This document shows positions 15,337 to 26,100 of a stretch of DNA of 59,445 nucleotides, piece after piece (the first letter of the stretch is position 1; every line of letters starts with the position of its first letter). This stretch comes from Bacteroidales bacterium UBA6248 (lineage in GTDB: Bacteria; Bacteroidota; Bacteroidia; Bacteroidales; Lentimicrobiaceae). Below the pieces are notes generated by a model. It was not told where the DNA came from and did no database searches. It worked only from the letters and a program-made list of their open reading frames with translations. The DNA lies in NCBI GenBank assembly GCA_002441345.1, contig DJVU01000006.1:1-59445 (forward strand), given 5' to 3'. Position numbers and translations under genes: made by a program.

Positions 15337-18006
15337 TTGAGATACACCGCAGTTAAAATAAGGCCGGAAAATTCGCTGATCAAGGTGCTTATGCTGGCTG
15401 TGGCCTGTATATTGCTGATTCCTGCAGCCCTTCATGCCCAGGCTGTGGAAAAGAATTCTTCGGCCGATACCCTCCGGATAGCTGTAGATACGCTTATGCT
15501 GAACCCTGTAATGCCCGACGATACGCTGCAAGGCCGGGCCGGTAAGAAGAAAAGTGCCATCAACAGCAAAGTGGAGTATTCCGCTACCGATTCCATAACT
15601 CTCGATATGGAGGCCCAAAAGGTGTATATGTACCGCGATGCCGATATCCGGTACGAAAAAATTCAGACAAAAGCCGCATTCATCGAGCTCGACTTCAATA
15701 CAAGCATGCTCAGAGCGCGTCCGGCCCGGGATTCTGTCGGCAAGGAATACGGTAAACCGGAATTTACCGAAGGCGATCAGTCCTTTACCTCCGAGGAAAT
15801 CAACTACAACTTCAATTCAACCAAAGCCATAGTTAAGAATGTTATTACCAAAGAAGGTGAAGGATTCCTGCATGGGGAGGTTGTGAAAAAACTTGTTGAC
15901 AATGTGAGCAATATGCATCACGGAGGATACACTACCTGCAATCTTGAGCATCCGCACTTCAGCATTAAGTTCACCAAAGCCAAGGTAATTCCGAACAATA
16001 AGATCGTGACCGGCCCGGCCTTTCTTACCATAGAAGATGTTCCGCTGCCGCTGGTGCTGCCGTTCGGTCTTTTCCCCAATAAGCGGGGTCAGACCTCCGG
16101 CATCCGGATACCTACTTACGGAGAATCGGCCAATCGCGGTTTTTACCTCGAAAACGGAGGGTACTATCTGGGTATCAACGACTATATGGAACTCTACCTG
16201 CTGGGAGATATCTACTCCCGGGGCAGCTGGGCTCTGAAACCCCAGTTTAACTACCGTAAACGTTACAAGTTCAACGGCAACTTTAACTTCAGCTATGCCA
16301 TCAACCTTGAAGGAGTGCGCGAAACATCCAGTTTCAGGCGCAACCGTGACTTCAGGGTTGCATGGACGCATAACCAGGATCCCAGAGCGCGGCCTAAATC
16401 CAGGTTCAGCGCCAACGTCAACTTCGTTTCCAGCCAGTACAACAAATACAACCCCACTACCACCAACGACCTGCTCTCAAATACGTTTCAGTCGAGCATC
16501 AGCTATCAGACTTCCCTTTTCAGGGATAAGATATCTCTGAGTACTGCACTCAGCCACAGTCAGAATACCTCTACCAGGCTGGTAAACCTTACGCTGCCCA
16601 GCATTTCTCTGTCAGCCAACCGATTTTATCCCCTGCGCCGTCCTGGTAAAACGACCAACCTGAAGTGGTACGACAACATCAGTGTTAATTACAGCATGAC
16701 TGCGCGCAACGAAGTGAACGTGATCGATTCCATGCTGTTTAAACCACAGATGTTCGATGCCTTCCGCAACGGAATGCAACACAAAATACCCGTCAGTTCA
16801 AGCCTGAAGATTCTGAAATACCTCACCATGAGCAATACCCTCGATTTTACCGAGCGGTGGTACAGCCGGAGCATCCGCAAATCATGGGTTAACGATACGC
16901 TGTGGAATGGCGAGGACTACCGTGTGGGCTACATCGATACCGATACCCTCGACGGGTTTAAAACGGCCCGCGACTTTAGTTTTACCTCTTCGCTCAATAC
17001 CACGCTTTATGGAATGGCTCAGTTTAAAAAGGGACCCGTGCGTGCCATCCGCCACGTAATACGCCCGTCGGTGTCCATGTCGCTGCGCCCCGATTTCGGG
17101 AAGTCGAACTTTGGCTATTACCGTGAGGTGCAATCGGATACTCTGGGAAATATGCAGAGGTATTCCATCTTTGGCAGCGGCTCCGACTACACTTCCATCT
17201 ATGGAAGTCCGCCCGACGGACGGTCCGGTCGAATCAGTATCGGCATCGGAAATAATCTGGAAATGAAGGTACGCTCAAAAAGCGATACCATCACAGGGAT
17301 GAAAAAAGTGATGCTGATCGAGAGTTTTAACATCGGAACCTCCTACGATCTGGCCAGGGATTCACTGCAGTGGTCGCTCGTTAACATCAGCGCCAGAACC
17401 ACACTCTTCAAAAAACTTCAGATCAGCTACTCAAGCGTATGGGATCCATATGTGGTTACCGAAGCCGGCCGTCGTATCAATACCTTTGAGTGGGACAGAA
17501 ACCGCAGGCTTCTCCGGAAAGATAATACTTCCTGGAATTTTTCCATCGATTACAACTTCTCATCCTCTAAAAGGAAAAGTCCGCAATCGAAGACATCAGG
17601 CGAAGAGTCGGAACAGGAACTGAAGAACTTCAACCAGAATCCGCAGGAGTACATCGACTGGAATAATCCCTGGAATTTAGGATTTCGCTATAACCTGAAC
17701 TATACCGGCCGGAATATGCCCGCCACCCACACGGTGAAAAGCGAAATCGTGCAAACTCTCGGTTTCAACGGGGATATCAGCCTTACTCCCAAGTGGAAAG
17801 TTTCGGTTGCTTCCGGTTACGACTTCAAATCAAATAAGCTCTCCTACACTTCCGTGAACGTTTACCGCGATCTCCATTGCTGGGAAATGCGTTTCAACTG
17901 GATTCCTATCGGATATTACAAAAGCTGGAACTTCTACATCAAGGTAAAAGCCAGTGTGTTGCAGGACCTCAAGCTGAACCGCAAGAAAGACTTCAGGGAT
18001 AATTAA
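15337..18006 (+). CDS. LptD/OstA-like outer-membrane assembly protein
   Basis: LptD inserts lipopolysaccharide into the outer leaflet. After a signal peptide (hydrophobic run ending at HAQA), residues about 60-210 match the OstA-like periplasmic part (ITLDMEAQKVYMYRDADIRYEK, GEVVKKLVDNVSNMHHGGYTTCNL). The stretch LPFGLFPNKRGQTSGIRIPTYGES is the conserved entry to the barrel, and the remaining 600 or so residues alternate in beta-strand style. The total of 889 residues suits the Bacteroidota type. The frame starts at a TTG (15337); an ATG at 15390 would leave a very short signal peptide, so the TTG or an unseen upstream start is preferred. The gene is divergent from the amidase. LptE is not in the window. 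Confidence 0.85.
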   Translation: MRYTAVKIRPENSLIKVLMLAVACILLIPAALHAQAVEKNSSADTLRIAVDTLMLNPVMPDDTLQGRAGKKKSAINSKVEYSATDSITLDMEAQKVYMYRDADIRYEKIQTKAAFIELDFNTSMLRARPARDSVGKEYGKPEFTEGDQSFTSEEINYNFNSTKAIVKNVITKEGEGFLHGEVVKKLVDNVSNMHHGGYTTCNLEHPHFSIKFTKAKVIPNNKIVTGPAFLTIEDVPLPLVLPFGLFPNKRGQTSGIRIPTYGESANRGFYLENGGYYLGINDYMELYLLGDIYSRGSWALKPQFNYRKRYKFNGNFNFSYAINLEGVRETSSFRRNRDFRVAWTHNQDPRARPKSRFSANVNFVSSQYNKYNPTTTNDLLSNTFQSSISYQTSLFRDKISLSTALSHSQNTSTRLVNLTLPSISLSANRFYPLRRPGKTTNLKWYDNISVNYSMTARNEVNVIDSMLFKPQMFDAFRNGMQHKIPVSSSLKILKYLTMSNTLDFTERWYSRSIRKSWVNDTLWNGEDYRVGYIDTDTLDGFKTARDFSFTSSLNTTLYGMAQFKKGPVRAIRHVIRPSVSMSLRPDFGKSNFGYYREVQSDTLGNMQRYSIFGSGSDYTSIYGSPPDGRSGRISIGIGNNLEMKVRSKSDTITGMKKVMLIESFNIGTSYDLARDSLQWSLVNISARTTLFKKLQISYSSVWDPYVVTEAGRRINTFEWDRNRRLLRKDNTSWNFSIDYNFSSSKRKSPQSKTSGEESEQELKNFNQNPQEYIDWNNPWNLGFRYNLNYTGRNMPATHTVKSEIVQTLGFNGDISLTPKWKVSVASGYDFKSNKLSYTSVNVYRDLHCWEMRFNWIPIGYYKSWNFYIKVKASVLQDLKLNRKKDFRDN

Positions 18007-18073
18007 TCCTCCGGAACCGGCTTTTACGTTCCGTTTTGAATCAAACGTGCAGGCAGTTTTGCAATAATTCCGG

Positions 18074-20401
18074 TTATTCGGCACCTTCCACGCTGAAACC
18101 GACTTCCTGTCCTCCAACGGAAAGTATAAATTCGCCGTTTTCGAGCCGGGAAGCGTTCGAATGATCCGTAAATGCCAGATCCCGTACCGGTATCTCCAGC
18201 GTTACGGTGCGCATTTCGCCAGGCTGAAGCATTATTTTGGTAAATGCCCGAAGACGTTTTACGGGAGGAGTCAGCGTGGCATAAAGGTCGCTTACATAGG
18301 CCTGAACCACTTCCATGCCTGCCTTTCCGGAGTTATTCTGCACATTTACCCTGATGCGGATCGTTGCATCCGGTGTATACGTTTTACCGTCGGCCGACAA
18401 ACCGCTGTATGCAAATTCCGAATAGCTGAGGCCAAAACCAAAGGGGTACTGTGGATTGAATGCACTTCCCTCGGGAGCTCCGATATTCTGCAGGTTTTCG
18501 GTGTATTTGTGGTAATATGGCTCAATGCTGTAAGCAAACCGGGGATAGGTGTACGGAAGTTTGCCCGAAGGATTTGTTTCACCGTAGAGGATGCGGGCAA
18601 TGGCTTCTCCGCCGTAATTGCCCGGAAGGTAAGCGTTGAGAATAGCCTGAGCCATTGGTTCAACCTCGCGGATGATGCGTGGCCGGCCCTGAACCATAAC
18701 AAGTATCACGGGTTTTCCGGAAGAAGCGGCTGCCCGCACCAGCTCTTTCTGGTTGGATGAAAGCTCCAATTCGGTGATGTTTCCGGGAATCTCGCAGTAG
18801 CTGTTCTCGCCAAGGCATAAAACAACATAGTCAGACTGCCGCGCCAGTGCTGTTATCTTCTGAAGATCACCTTTTATCTCTGCGCTGAAATCTCCGCTGT
18901 CGTCGTATGAAACCCCCTCATACACCCTTATGTTTGCCGGTGATGCTGACAGTTCGCGCATGGCACGGGCTATGGTGGCATATTCTGCAGTAAATTCATC
19001 CGCAAGGTTTCCCTGCCATGAATAGCTCCATCCGCCAAGCAGGGGACGCATACGGTCGGCAGCAGGACCTGCAATCAGGATGCGTGCTCCGGCCGGAAGC
19101 GGGAGGGTTTTGTTCTCATTCTTCAGCAAAGTTATGGATTCCAGCGCCGTTCGCCGCGCATCGGCAGCAAAACTGCCTGAGGCAAATTCGGGATAAGAAG
19201 ACATTGCCGTTACCGGACGTTCAAAAAGTCCAAGCCTGAATTTTAACCGGAGAATGCGTCGTACCGCATCGTCGATGCGTTCCGTGGAAATCTCCCCTTC
19301 CTTTACCAGCTCCACCACATAGGCGGCAAAGTTGAAATTATACGGGACCATCGACATGTCGATTCCGGCATTTACGGCAATTTTTACCGCCTCTTTATGG
19401 CTTGCAGCGATCCGGTGCCGGGTGTGCAGAAATTCTATGTCCTGCCAGTCGGTGACTACAAGGCCGCTGAATCCCAGTTCTTCTTTCAGCAGACCGGTGA
19501 TAAGCGCATGACTGGCATGTACTGGCAGGCCGTTGATTTCCCCTGAGTTTACCATTACCGACATCGCGCCCGTTTCTATCGCTTTTTTAAAGGCCGGCAG
19601 ATGATATTCCCTTATTACGTGCATAGGCAGATGGGCAGGAGTGCGGTCTTTGCCGCTCACCGGACTTGAGTAACCCAGGTAGTGTTTCAGGCATGCGGCA
19701 ATACGGTTGGGGTCGTCGAGGCTGTTCTCTTTTCCCTGTAAGCCTTTTATCAAAGCTTCACCCATCAGGGCGCCCAGCAGGGGATCTTCGCCAAATGTCT
19801 CCCACTGCCTCGGCCAGCGCGGATCCATCCCTAAATCAAGTACCGGACTAAATGTCCACGGACAACCGACAGCCCGGGATTCGTAGGCGGTGATCTCTCC
19901 GGCACGTTCGGCCAGCGCAGGGTTCCAGGTGGCTGCAAGCCCTATCTGCTGCGGAAAAAGGGTGGCACCATCAACGTATGATGCTCCGTGAATCATGTCA
20001 AGTCCGTAAAGCACGGGAATCTGCAGACGCGAGTTTTCCAGTGCATAATTCTGAATTTCTCCGATCAGCCGGTTCCAGGTTTGCCTGTCCCTTGCTCTGT
20101 TGTTGGCCGTATTCAGAACCGATCCGATTTTATAGGTAACGAAAGCTTCACGCAGCATTGACGTATCGAGCAAAACAGGCTCGTCACTTACATACGGACT
20201 CTCGCCCCTGGTAAGCACATCCAGCGTTATTTGTGTCATCTGTCCTGCTTTCTCTTCCAGCGTCATCCGGCTGAGCAGGACTTCAATTCTCTTTTCCGTT
20301 TCTTCGGATCCGGTTGTTTCCGCATTCCGTGAGGTTTCGCTGCAGGAAACCGTAAAAACTGCCATTGCAGCAAGAGCCAGGTGTGTCAGTTGTCGTTTCA
20401 T
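18074..20401 (-). CDS. Glycoside hydrolase family 3 beta-glucosidase, lipoprotein
   Basis: This enzyme releases glucose from the ends of beta-linked glucans. A lipoprotein signal ends at TVSC with C20. The GH3 N-terminal barrel carries KHY at 239-241 and the nucleophile D318 in LVVTDWQDI. The second domain (ILIAGPAADRMRPLLGGWS) and a fibronectin type III-like C-terminal domain (MEVVQAYVSD, LRAFTKIMLQPGE) complete the usual three-domain layout at 775 residues. It is the last gene of the SusC/SusD locus, 24 bases after a GH16 gene. It would finish degradation of oligosaccharides made by the two GH16 enzymes. Substrate preference for beta-1,3 links is inferred from context. Confidence 0.92.
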   Translation of the reverse strand: MKRQLTHLALAAMAVFTVSCSETSRNAETTGSEETEKRIEVLLSRMTLEEKAGQMTQITLDVLTRGESPYVSDEPVLLDTSMLREAFVTYKIGSVLNTANNRARDRQTWNRLIGEIQNYALENSRLQIPVLYGLDMIHGASYVDGATLFPQQIGLAATWNPALAERAGEITAYESRAVGCPWTFSPVLDLGMDPRWPRQWETFGEDPLLGALMGEALIKGLQGKENSLDDPNRIAACLKHYLGYSSPVSGKDRTPAHLPMHVIREYHLPAFKKAIETGAMSVMVNSGEINGLPVHASHALITGLLKEELGFSGLVVTDWQDIEFLHTRHRIAASHKEAVKIAVNAGIDMSMVPYNFNFAAYVVELVKEGEISTERIDDAVRRILRLKFRLGLFERPVTAMSSYPEFASGSFAADARRTALESITLLKNENKTLPLPAGARILIAGPAADRMRPLLGGWSYSWQGNLADEFTAEYATIARAMRELSASPANIRVYEGVSYDDSGDFSAEIKGDLQKITALARQSDYVVLCLGENSYCEIPGNITELELSSNQKELVRAAASSGKPVILVMVQGRPRIIREVEPMAQAILNAYLPGNYGGEAIARILYGETNPSGKLPYTYPRFAYSIEPYYHKYTENLQNIGAPEGSAFNPQYPFGFGLSYSEFAYSGLSADGKTYTPDATIRIRVNVQNNSGKAGMEVVQAYVSDLYATLTPPVKRLRAFTKIMLQPGEMRTVTLEIPVRDLAFTDHSNASRLENGEFILSVGGQEVGFSVEGAE

Positions 20402-20425
20402 AGCCTTCCGGATAATCGTTATTTT

Positions 20426-21451
20426 TTATTTATCTATGGCAACGGGGAGCGGCAGAGCATCAATCTTTCCGCACGAACCGGTAACGACAGCGTTTACCGT
20501 GCCGCTTTGTTTCCCCCATTTCACCCGTATGCTTTCGCCTCCGTCACTCCGTACCTTTCGCCGTACTCCTTCAGGGAATGACCATTCAACGGCATCTCCT
20601 TGTTGCACTGGCAGGGAAAATACAGCTGCTGACCCTGGTTTTACCTTTGCGGGACCAGTAATCGCCGGAGCATTGCTGGTTGAATATACCCTGACGTAGT
20701 CGATTTCCATCAGAGCCTCATTCAGATTGTCGTCAATCCCTTCGCGTCCGCCCCAGTTGCCGCCTATGGCTATGTTCAGGATCAGATGAAAGGGTTTGTT
20801 GAACGGCCAGCTTTCGAAATTGTGCTTGCCGTCGTTGGCAAAGCGGAAGTATTTTTCGTCGTTCACAAAGAAATCGATGCCGGTGCTGTCCCATTCAATG
20901 GCATACAGGTTGAAGTCCGAGAAGGCGGCGGGTACGTTAATGCTGTTACCCACCTGTGTGCCTGCTATATGGTTGTAGGCTGCGGTGTGAACAGTTCCAT
21001 GTACGGTAAGCGGATCGTATCCCACATGTTCCATGATGTCGATCTCCCCGCTTTCAGGCCAGCCGCCGTATTCCCATCCTGTTGACAACATCCAGATTGC
21101 CGGCCAGGTACCCCGCCCCTCCGGCAGGCGGGCCATCACTTCCACTCTTCCGTAAAGGAAATCTCTCTTGTTTTTGCTCACCAGCCTTGCCGATGACCAT
21201 CTGCCTTCTTTCTTTAGCGCCCGTATCTTCAGAACACCGTTTTCCACATAGGAATTCACGGGTGAGCAGGTGTAGTTCTGCAATTCGTTGTTGCCCCATC
21301 CGTGGTCGCCGGTATCGTAACTCCAGTTTTCAGCTGAAGGAATGCCGTCGCTGGTGAATTCATCCGCCCAAACCAGATGGTAACAGTGTTGTGCTTCCAT
21401 TCCTGCCGTTATGCCCAGGCACAGGCCGATAATAAATAGTGCTTTTTTCAT
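20426..21451 (-). CDS. GH16 endo-beta-glucanase (laminarinase type) with C-terminal Ig/PKD-like domain
   Basis: GH16 laminarinases cut inside beta-1,3-glucan chains. A signal peptide is followed by the catalytic domain (LVWADEFTSDG, GWGNNELQNYT). The catalytic motif GEIDIME is at 135-141, giving nucleophile E136 and acid/base E141. The extra residue of the beta-bulge (EIDIME) is the laminarinase-like form. Residues about 258-341 form a separate beta-sandwich-like domain (GPAKVKPGSAAVFSLPV, VEWSFPEGV). There is no lipobox, so the enzyme may be periplasmic or secreted. It sits between susD and the GH3 gene in one probable operon. The family is certain. Confidence 0.93.
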   Translation of the reverse strand: MKKALFIIGLCLGITAGMEAQHCYHLVWADEFTSDGIPSAENWSYDTGDHGWGNNELQNYTCSPVNSYVENGVLKIRALKKEGRWSSARLVSKNKRDFLYGRVEVMARLPEGRGTWPAIWMLSTGWEYGGWPESGEIDIMEHVGYDPLTVHGTVHTAAYNHIAGTQVGNSINVPAAFSDFNLYAIEWDSTGIDFFVNDEKYFRFANDGKHNFESWPFNKPFHLILNIAIGGNWGGREGIDDNLNEALMEIDYVRVYSTSNAPAITGPAKVKPGSAAVFSLPVQQGDAVEWSFPEGVRRKVRSDGGESIRVKWGKQSGTVNAVVTGSCGKIDALPLPVAIDK

Positions 21452-21622
21452 CTCTTTCCTTAAACCCTCTGAGTTAACCGGAGCACTCCCTGTCTGCAGT
21501 TATACTGCACGGCGATCCGTTTGGATCATAAACCGGTTCGCGCTCCGGTAACTCATTGGGCATTAACCAACCAACCAATTAGTAAAAAGTATGAACGGAG
21601 TATCCGGATAAACCGGTGAAGA

Positions 21623-23176
21623 TCAATAACCCTGATTTTGTTTGAATGTGCCTGCCGATAAGTCAATTTCCGATTGAGGAATTGGCAGAAATCCTTTCAT
21701 GGCGGGATTGAATGTTACATCAAAAAGCATCTGTTCGCCTTCGTAGTTGGGGCCACGAATCCCGGTAACGGTAAGTTCCTGTGATGCAAAAGCCATCCCT
21801 TTGCGCAGCACATCAAAATAGCGAATGCCTTCGAGCGACAGTTCAAGCCTGCGTTCTTTGTAGATATTTTCCGGAGTGGCCGGAATGCTGCCCAGCCCCA
21901 CGCGTGCTCTTACGCGGTCGAGATACTGCTGTGCATTGGCACTTCCCAGCTCGGCGGCCATCAGCAGGACATCCGAAAAGCGGATAACGCGGTGATTACA
22001 GGTGCGGTTCAGCTCAAACTGACCGCTGCTGCCCCAGTGCTCGGCATCCGAACTGTATTTTTTTGAGAAGTAACCGGTATGCTGATACCCTTTTGTCAGT
22101 ACTCCGTCAAGATCTTCCTGGCGCAGCACGGTATGTGCATACCTGGGATCGTTTTTCAGGTCATCCACAAGTTTCTGGCTAACAGTTCCAAAGCTCCATC
22201 CACGATCCCATTTTGATGATCCGGCCACCCTCGGTCCCTGCATCTGAGCCGAGAGGTTGCCCTCGCCGCCGCGTACATAGCCCCAGTCCCACCAGGGCGG
22301 AGTGTCGCCGTAAGAAATTTCAAATACCGACTCTTTTCCGTATTCGCCTGCCAGTCTGAAATTCGTGGCATAGTCTGCAAATAGGTCGTGCCCGCTGGTG
22401 GCGATCAGTTCGTCGAGGTATTGCACAAGGACAGCCTTGCCTATCGTTTGTGTTCCTGCCACCAGGTCTTTGCCGTATACTCCGTTGTAGAACAGGTAAA
22501 CCCTGGCCAGCAATGCCTGTGCAGCCCATTTGGTCACCCTTCCGGCTTCTGCCGGAATAACCGAAGCGGGCAGGTCGGCCATGGCTTCGGTGAGGTCGAG
22601 GCCGATCTGGCTGTATACCTGATCGGGAGTTGCCTGGGGCTGGTTGTATTCGGAAGGTCCGCTCAGAGTGCGCGTCAGCAAAGGTATATTCTCGAAATAG
22701 GCAACCTGCTCAAAATAGAAGTACGCGCGTAAAAATTTGCACTCTGCAATCAGACGGGTTTTGAATTCATCCGATGCATCCACTCCGTCGATACGCTCCA
22801 AAAGCAGATTCGCCCGGTAAATACCGGTATAATTCTTCAGCCAGATGGCATGCGCAATTTTACTGGTAGAAGGGATGTTGAAATTGTTGAATTCATCTTC
22901 ATCCTGTCCGTCGTTGGCATCCGAACCCCCGGCATAGGCATCGTCGGAAAGGATATCGGAGATAACAATAAACGGAGCCCAGGATACTCCCGGAGTTTCC
23001 TGATATCCGAGAACATCATAAACCGATACGAGCGCCTGCATGGCCTGCTCCTCGGTTCTGTAGAACGAAGTGGATACTTCCTGATCCAAAGGTTTGAGAT
23101 CCAGAAAATCTTCGCTGCACGACGATGCAAGTGTGATCAGAATAAGTGCGCTGATTGTTTTATATAGTGTTTTCAT
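21623..23176 (-). CDS. SusD/RagB-family surface glycan-binding lipoprotein
   Basis: SusD-like proteins are outer-surface lipoproteins that form the lid over a SusC transporter and bind the glycan. The signal ends with ASSC and C20. The N-terminal TPR-like part (LKPLDQEVSTSFYRTEEQAMQALVSVYDVLG) and the C-terminal part with RFSDVLLMAAELGSANAQQYLDRVR and NIYKERRLELSLEGIRYFDVLRKG are classic. The length is 517 residues. It begins 16 bases after the susC stop codon. The probable ligand is a beta-1,3-glucan, because of the neighbouring GH16 and GH3 genes. Confidence 0.96.
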   Translation of the reverse strand: MKTLYKTISALILITLASSCSEDFLDLKPLDQEVSTSFYRTEEQAMQALVSVYDVLGYQETPGVSWAPFIVISDILSDDAYAGGSDANDGQDEDEFNNFNIPSTSKIAHAIWLKNYTGIYRANLLLERIDGVDASDEFKTRLIAECKFLRAYFYFEQVAYFENIPLLTRTLSGPSEYNQPQATPDQVYSQIGLDLTEAMADLPASVIPAEAGRVTKWAAQALLARVYLFYNGVYGKDLVAGTQTIGKAVLVQYLDELIATSGHDLFADYATNFRLAGEYGKESVFEISYGDTPPWWDWGYVRGGEGNLSAQMQGPRVAGSSKWDRGWSFGTVSQKLVDDLKNDPRYAHTVLRQEDLDGVLTKGYQHTGYFSKKYSSDAEHWGSSGQFELNRTCNHRVIRFSDVLLMAAELGSANAQQYLDRVRARVGLGSIPATPENIYKERRLELSLEGIRYFDVLRKGMAFASQELTVTGIRGPNYEGEQMLFDVTFNPAMKGFLPIPQSEIDLSAGTFKQNQGY

Positions 23177-23192
23177 GTTCTCTTTTTTTGAG

Positions 23193-26100
23193 TTAGAAAG
23201 TAATGGTTGTTCCTATCCGCCATGTTCTGGCCTGCGGGTAGATTCCGCGGTCGATGCTGATGTCGAATGAGCTCCTGGCACCAATCTCGGGATCGGCACC
23301 GGTGTATTTTGTAAGAGTGTACAGGTTCTCGGCTGATATGTAAAACCGCCAGACTGCTGCTCCGATTTTTCTGAGAAATGTATCCGGAAGGGTATATCCC
23401 AGTTGCAGGTTTTTAATCCTCAGGTATGAACCGTCTTCAATATACAGGTCCGATACACGGTAGTTGCGGTTGAGGTTATCCTGCATTACAAACCTGGGGA
23501 CGGTGTTTGATGTACCCTCACCCGTCCAGCGGTCCAGAATGGATGTGCTGAGGTTGGTAAATTCAAGATCGTAGCGCTGACTTCCATTGAAGATTTCATT
23601 GCCGTATACGCCGGTTATCAGAATGGCAAAGTCAAATTGCCTGTACTCGGCCGACGCATTAAAGCCGAATGTCCAGTCCGGTGTCGGATTTCCGATCATA
23701 GTCCGGTCGTCGGGATCCAGTTTGCCGTCGTTGTTTACGTCAACAAACCTGACATCTCCGGGCCTGGCATCGGGCTGAAGTACCTGACCGGTAATACCGA
23801 TATGCTGGAATACTTCTGCCTGATTCTGGAAAATGCCGTCGGTCTTGTATCCATAGAAATATGCGATGGGCAGCCCTTCCCTGGCCTGCGTTACGGTACC
23901 GGCTATGGACCATGATGCTCCCTGTATCACTTTCTCTTCGTTTCCGATGTGCGTCATGGTATTTTTGTTGTAGGAGGCATTGACACCGACGTTATAGCGG
24001 AATCCATCAACCATGTTGCGCCAGTTTACACCCAGCTCCACACCCTTGTTTTCCACACTCCCAACATTGGCCACCGGAGGTGTATTGCCCACATGGCCCG
24101 GGATGGGGATGGTTTCCAGCAGTCCTTCGGTGGTCTTTACGTAATAGTCGACCGTCGCAATCAGGCGATTATTGAAGGCCGCCAGGTCAAGGGCGATATC
24201 AATCTGTTTTGATTCTTCCCAGCGGACATCGGCGTTTTCGATGGAGTAAGGGGATGCGCCGGTGTAACGACCGGTGCCAAAGATGTAACCCCTGGTCTTG
24301 TCGATCCTGGATACAAACTGGTAATTACCGATTTCCTGATTACCGTTTATTCCCCAGGAAGCCCTGAATTTTACCTGGTCTATGTTTTTTATCTCCGGGA
24401 AGAAAGCTTCATCGCTGGCTACCCACGATACTCCGACCGAAGGGAAAATGCCGTAACGGTTATTCGGGCCAAATTTCGATGATCCGTCTCTGCGGACGAT
24501 TCCCGTAAAGGCGTATTTGCTCCTGAAGTCATAGGTAATACGGCCGAAAGTTGAAGCCAGGGCTGAATGTGAAGCACCTCCCGTTGCAACCCATACCGTA
24601 TCGGTTGCCATATTCAGGTAAACGTGATTCGGATCGGTAAGCGGTACTTTTGCATTGAAGCCATACAAATCTTCGTAATTGTATTTACTGGCCGTTGTAC
24701 CGGCAAGGACTGTAAACGAATGGTCTTCAATCTGTTTCGTATATGTGATAAAATTCTCCCACTGCCAGGTAAAGTGCCGGTCAATCTGTTTGTTTACCGA
24801 TGTTCCGCCAATATTCTTCTGCGCATCGTTAAGATAATACAGTGGCCTGTAGCCGTCGTTCAGCACATAGGCAAGGTCAATGCCCAGGCTTGTGTTTATC
24901 TTGAGGCCTTTAACAATTTCAGCTTCTCCGAAGATGCTCCCTACCAGCTTGTCAACGCGGGTTTCCGCTGTCTGTATTTCAAGTAAGGCAATCGGGTTTA
25001 TTATCTCACCGCCGACAAGCCTGGAAATACCGTAAACCCTGCCGAGTTTATCCCTGAGAACGGGATTGTTGGAATACGGAGGCTGGGCTAGAATATCCGG
25101 ATCTTCTTCAAAAAGGGGAGTCAGCGGATCCATGTTCAGCGCGCTGCTGAATGCTCCGTTGAAAGACTCATTGCTGCCTATGCCGCGGCGGATGATGTGG
25201 GAGTAGGAGAGGGTATTTCCGAAACTGAATACCTTGTTCACCTGACTTTTTGTGTTCAATCGGGCGGTAATGCGGTCGAACTGAGACTTGTCGCCCCCGA
25301 TAATTCCCTGTTGCGAGAAATACGACATGGAGGAAGAGTAGGTGGTTTTATCGTTTCCTCCGGTAACGGAGACCTCATGGCTTTGAATGGGAGCATTTTT
25401 CACGAACAGCAGGTCCTGCCAGTCGGTGTCGTATTTCGGTATCTCATTCAGATCGAATACCTCTTCCTTGCCCTTGTTTCTCAGACCCTCGTTCATAATC
25501 ATCCTGTACTCCTCCGCATTCAGCATATCGATTTTTCGCGCTACATTCTGAATGCCGCCGTATCCGGAGTAGGTTACGTTCATTTTTCCGGCTTTACCGC
25601 TTTTCGTCGTAATCAGGACTACCCCGTTGGCTGCCCTGGCTCCGTAAATGGCGGCCGATGCAGCGTCTTTCAGCACGTCTATGGATTCGATATCTCCAGG
25701 ATTCAGGTAATCGATACCACCTAAGGCAATGCCGTCAACAATATACAGCGGTTCTGAATTGAGGGTAGTTCCGGTGCCGCGTATACGAATTGTAGGGGCC
25801 TCACCGGGCTGACCCGAAAGGTTGGTAACCTGCACCCCTGCCGTACGGCCCTGCATGGCCTGCTCAATACGGAGTACAGGTGTCGATGAAATCTCGTCGG
25901 CCCCCACCGTGGCAATGGCTCCGGTTACCACTTTCTTCTTTTGGGTGCCGTAACCTATTACCACCAATTCGCTGAGCTGCGTAACTTCCACATTCAGTAT
26001 AACATCGATGACAGCCCGCTTGTTGACGGGGATTTTTTGCGTCTGATAACCGATAAAGGAAACCTCCAGAACGGCATCGGGTCCTGAAAGCTCAAGCCTG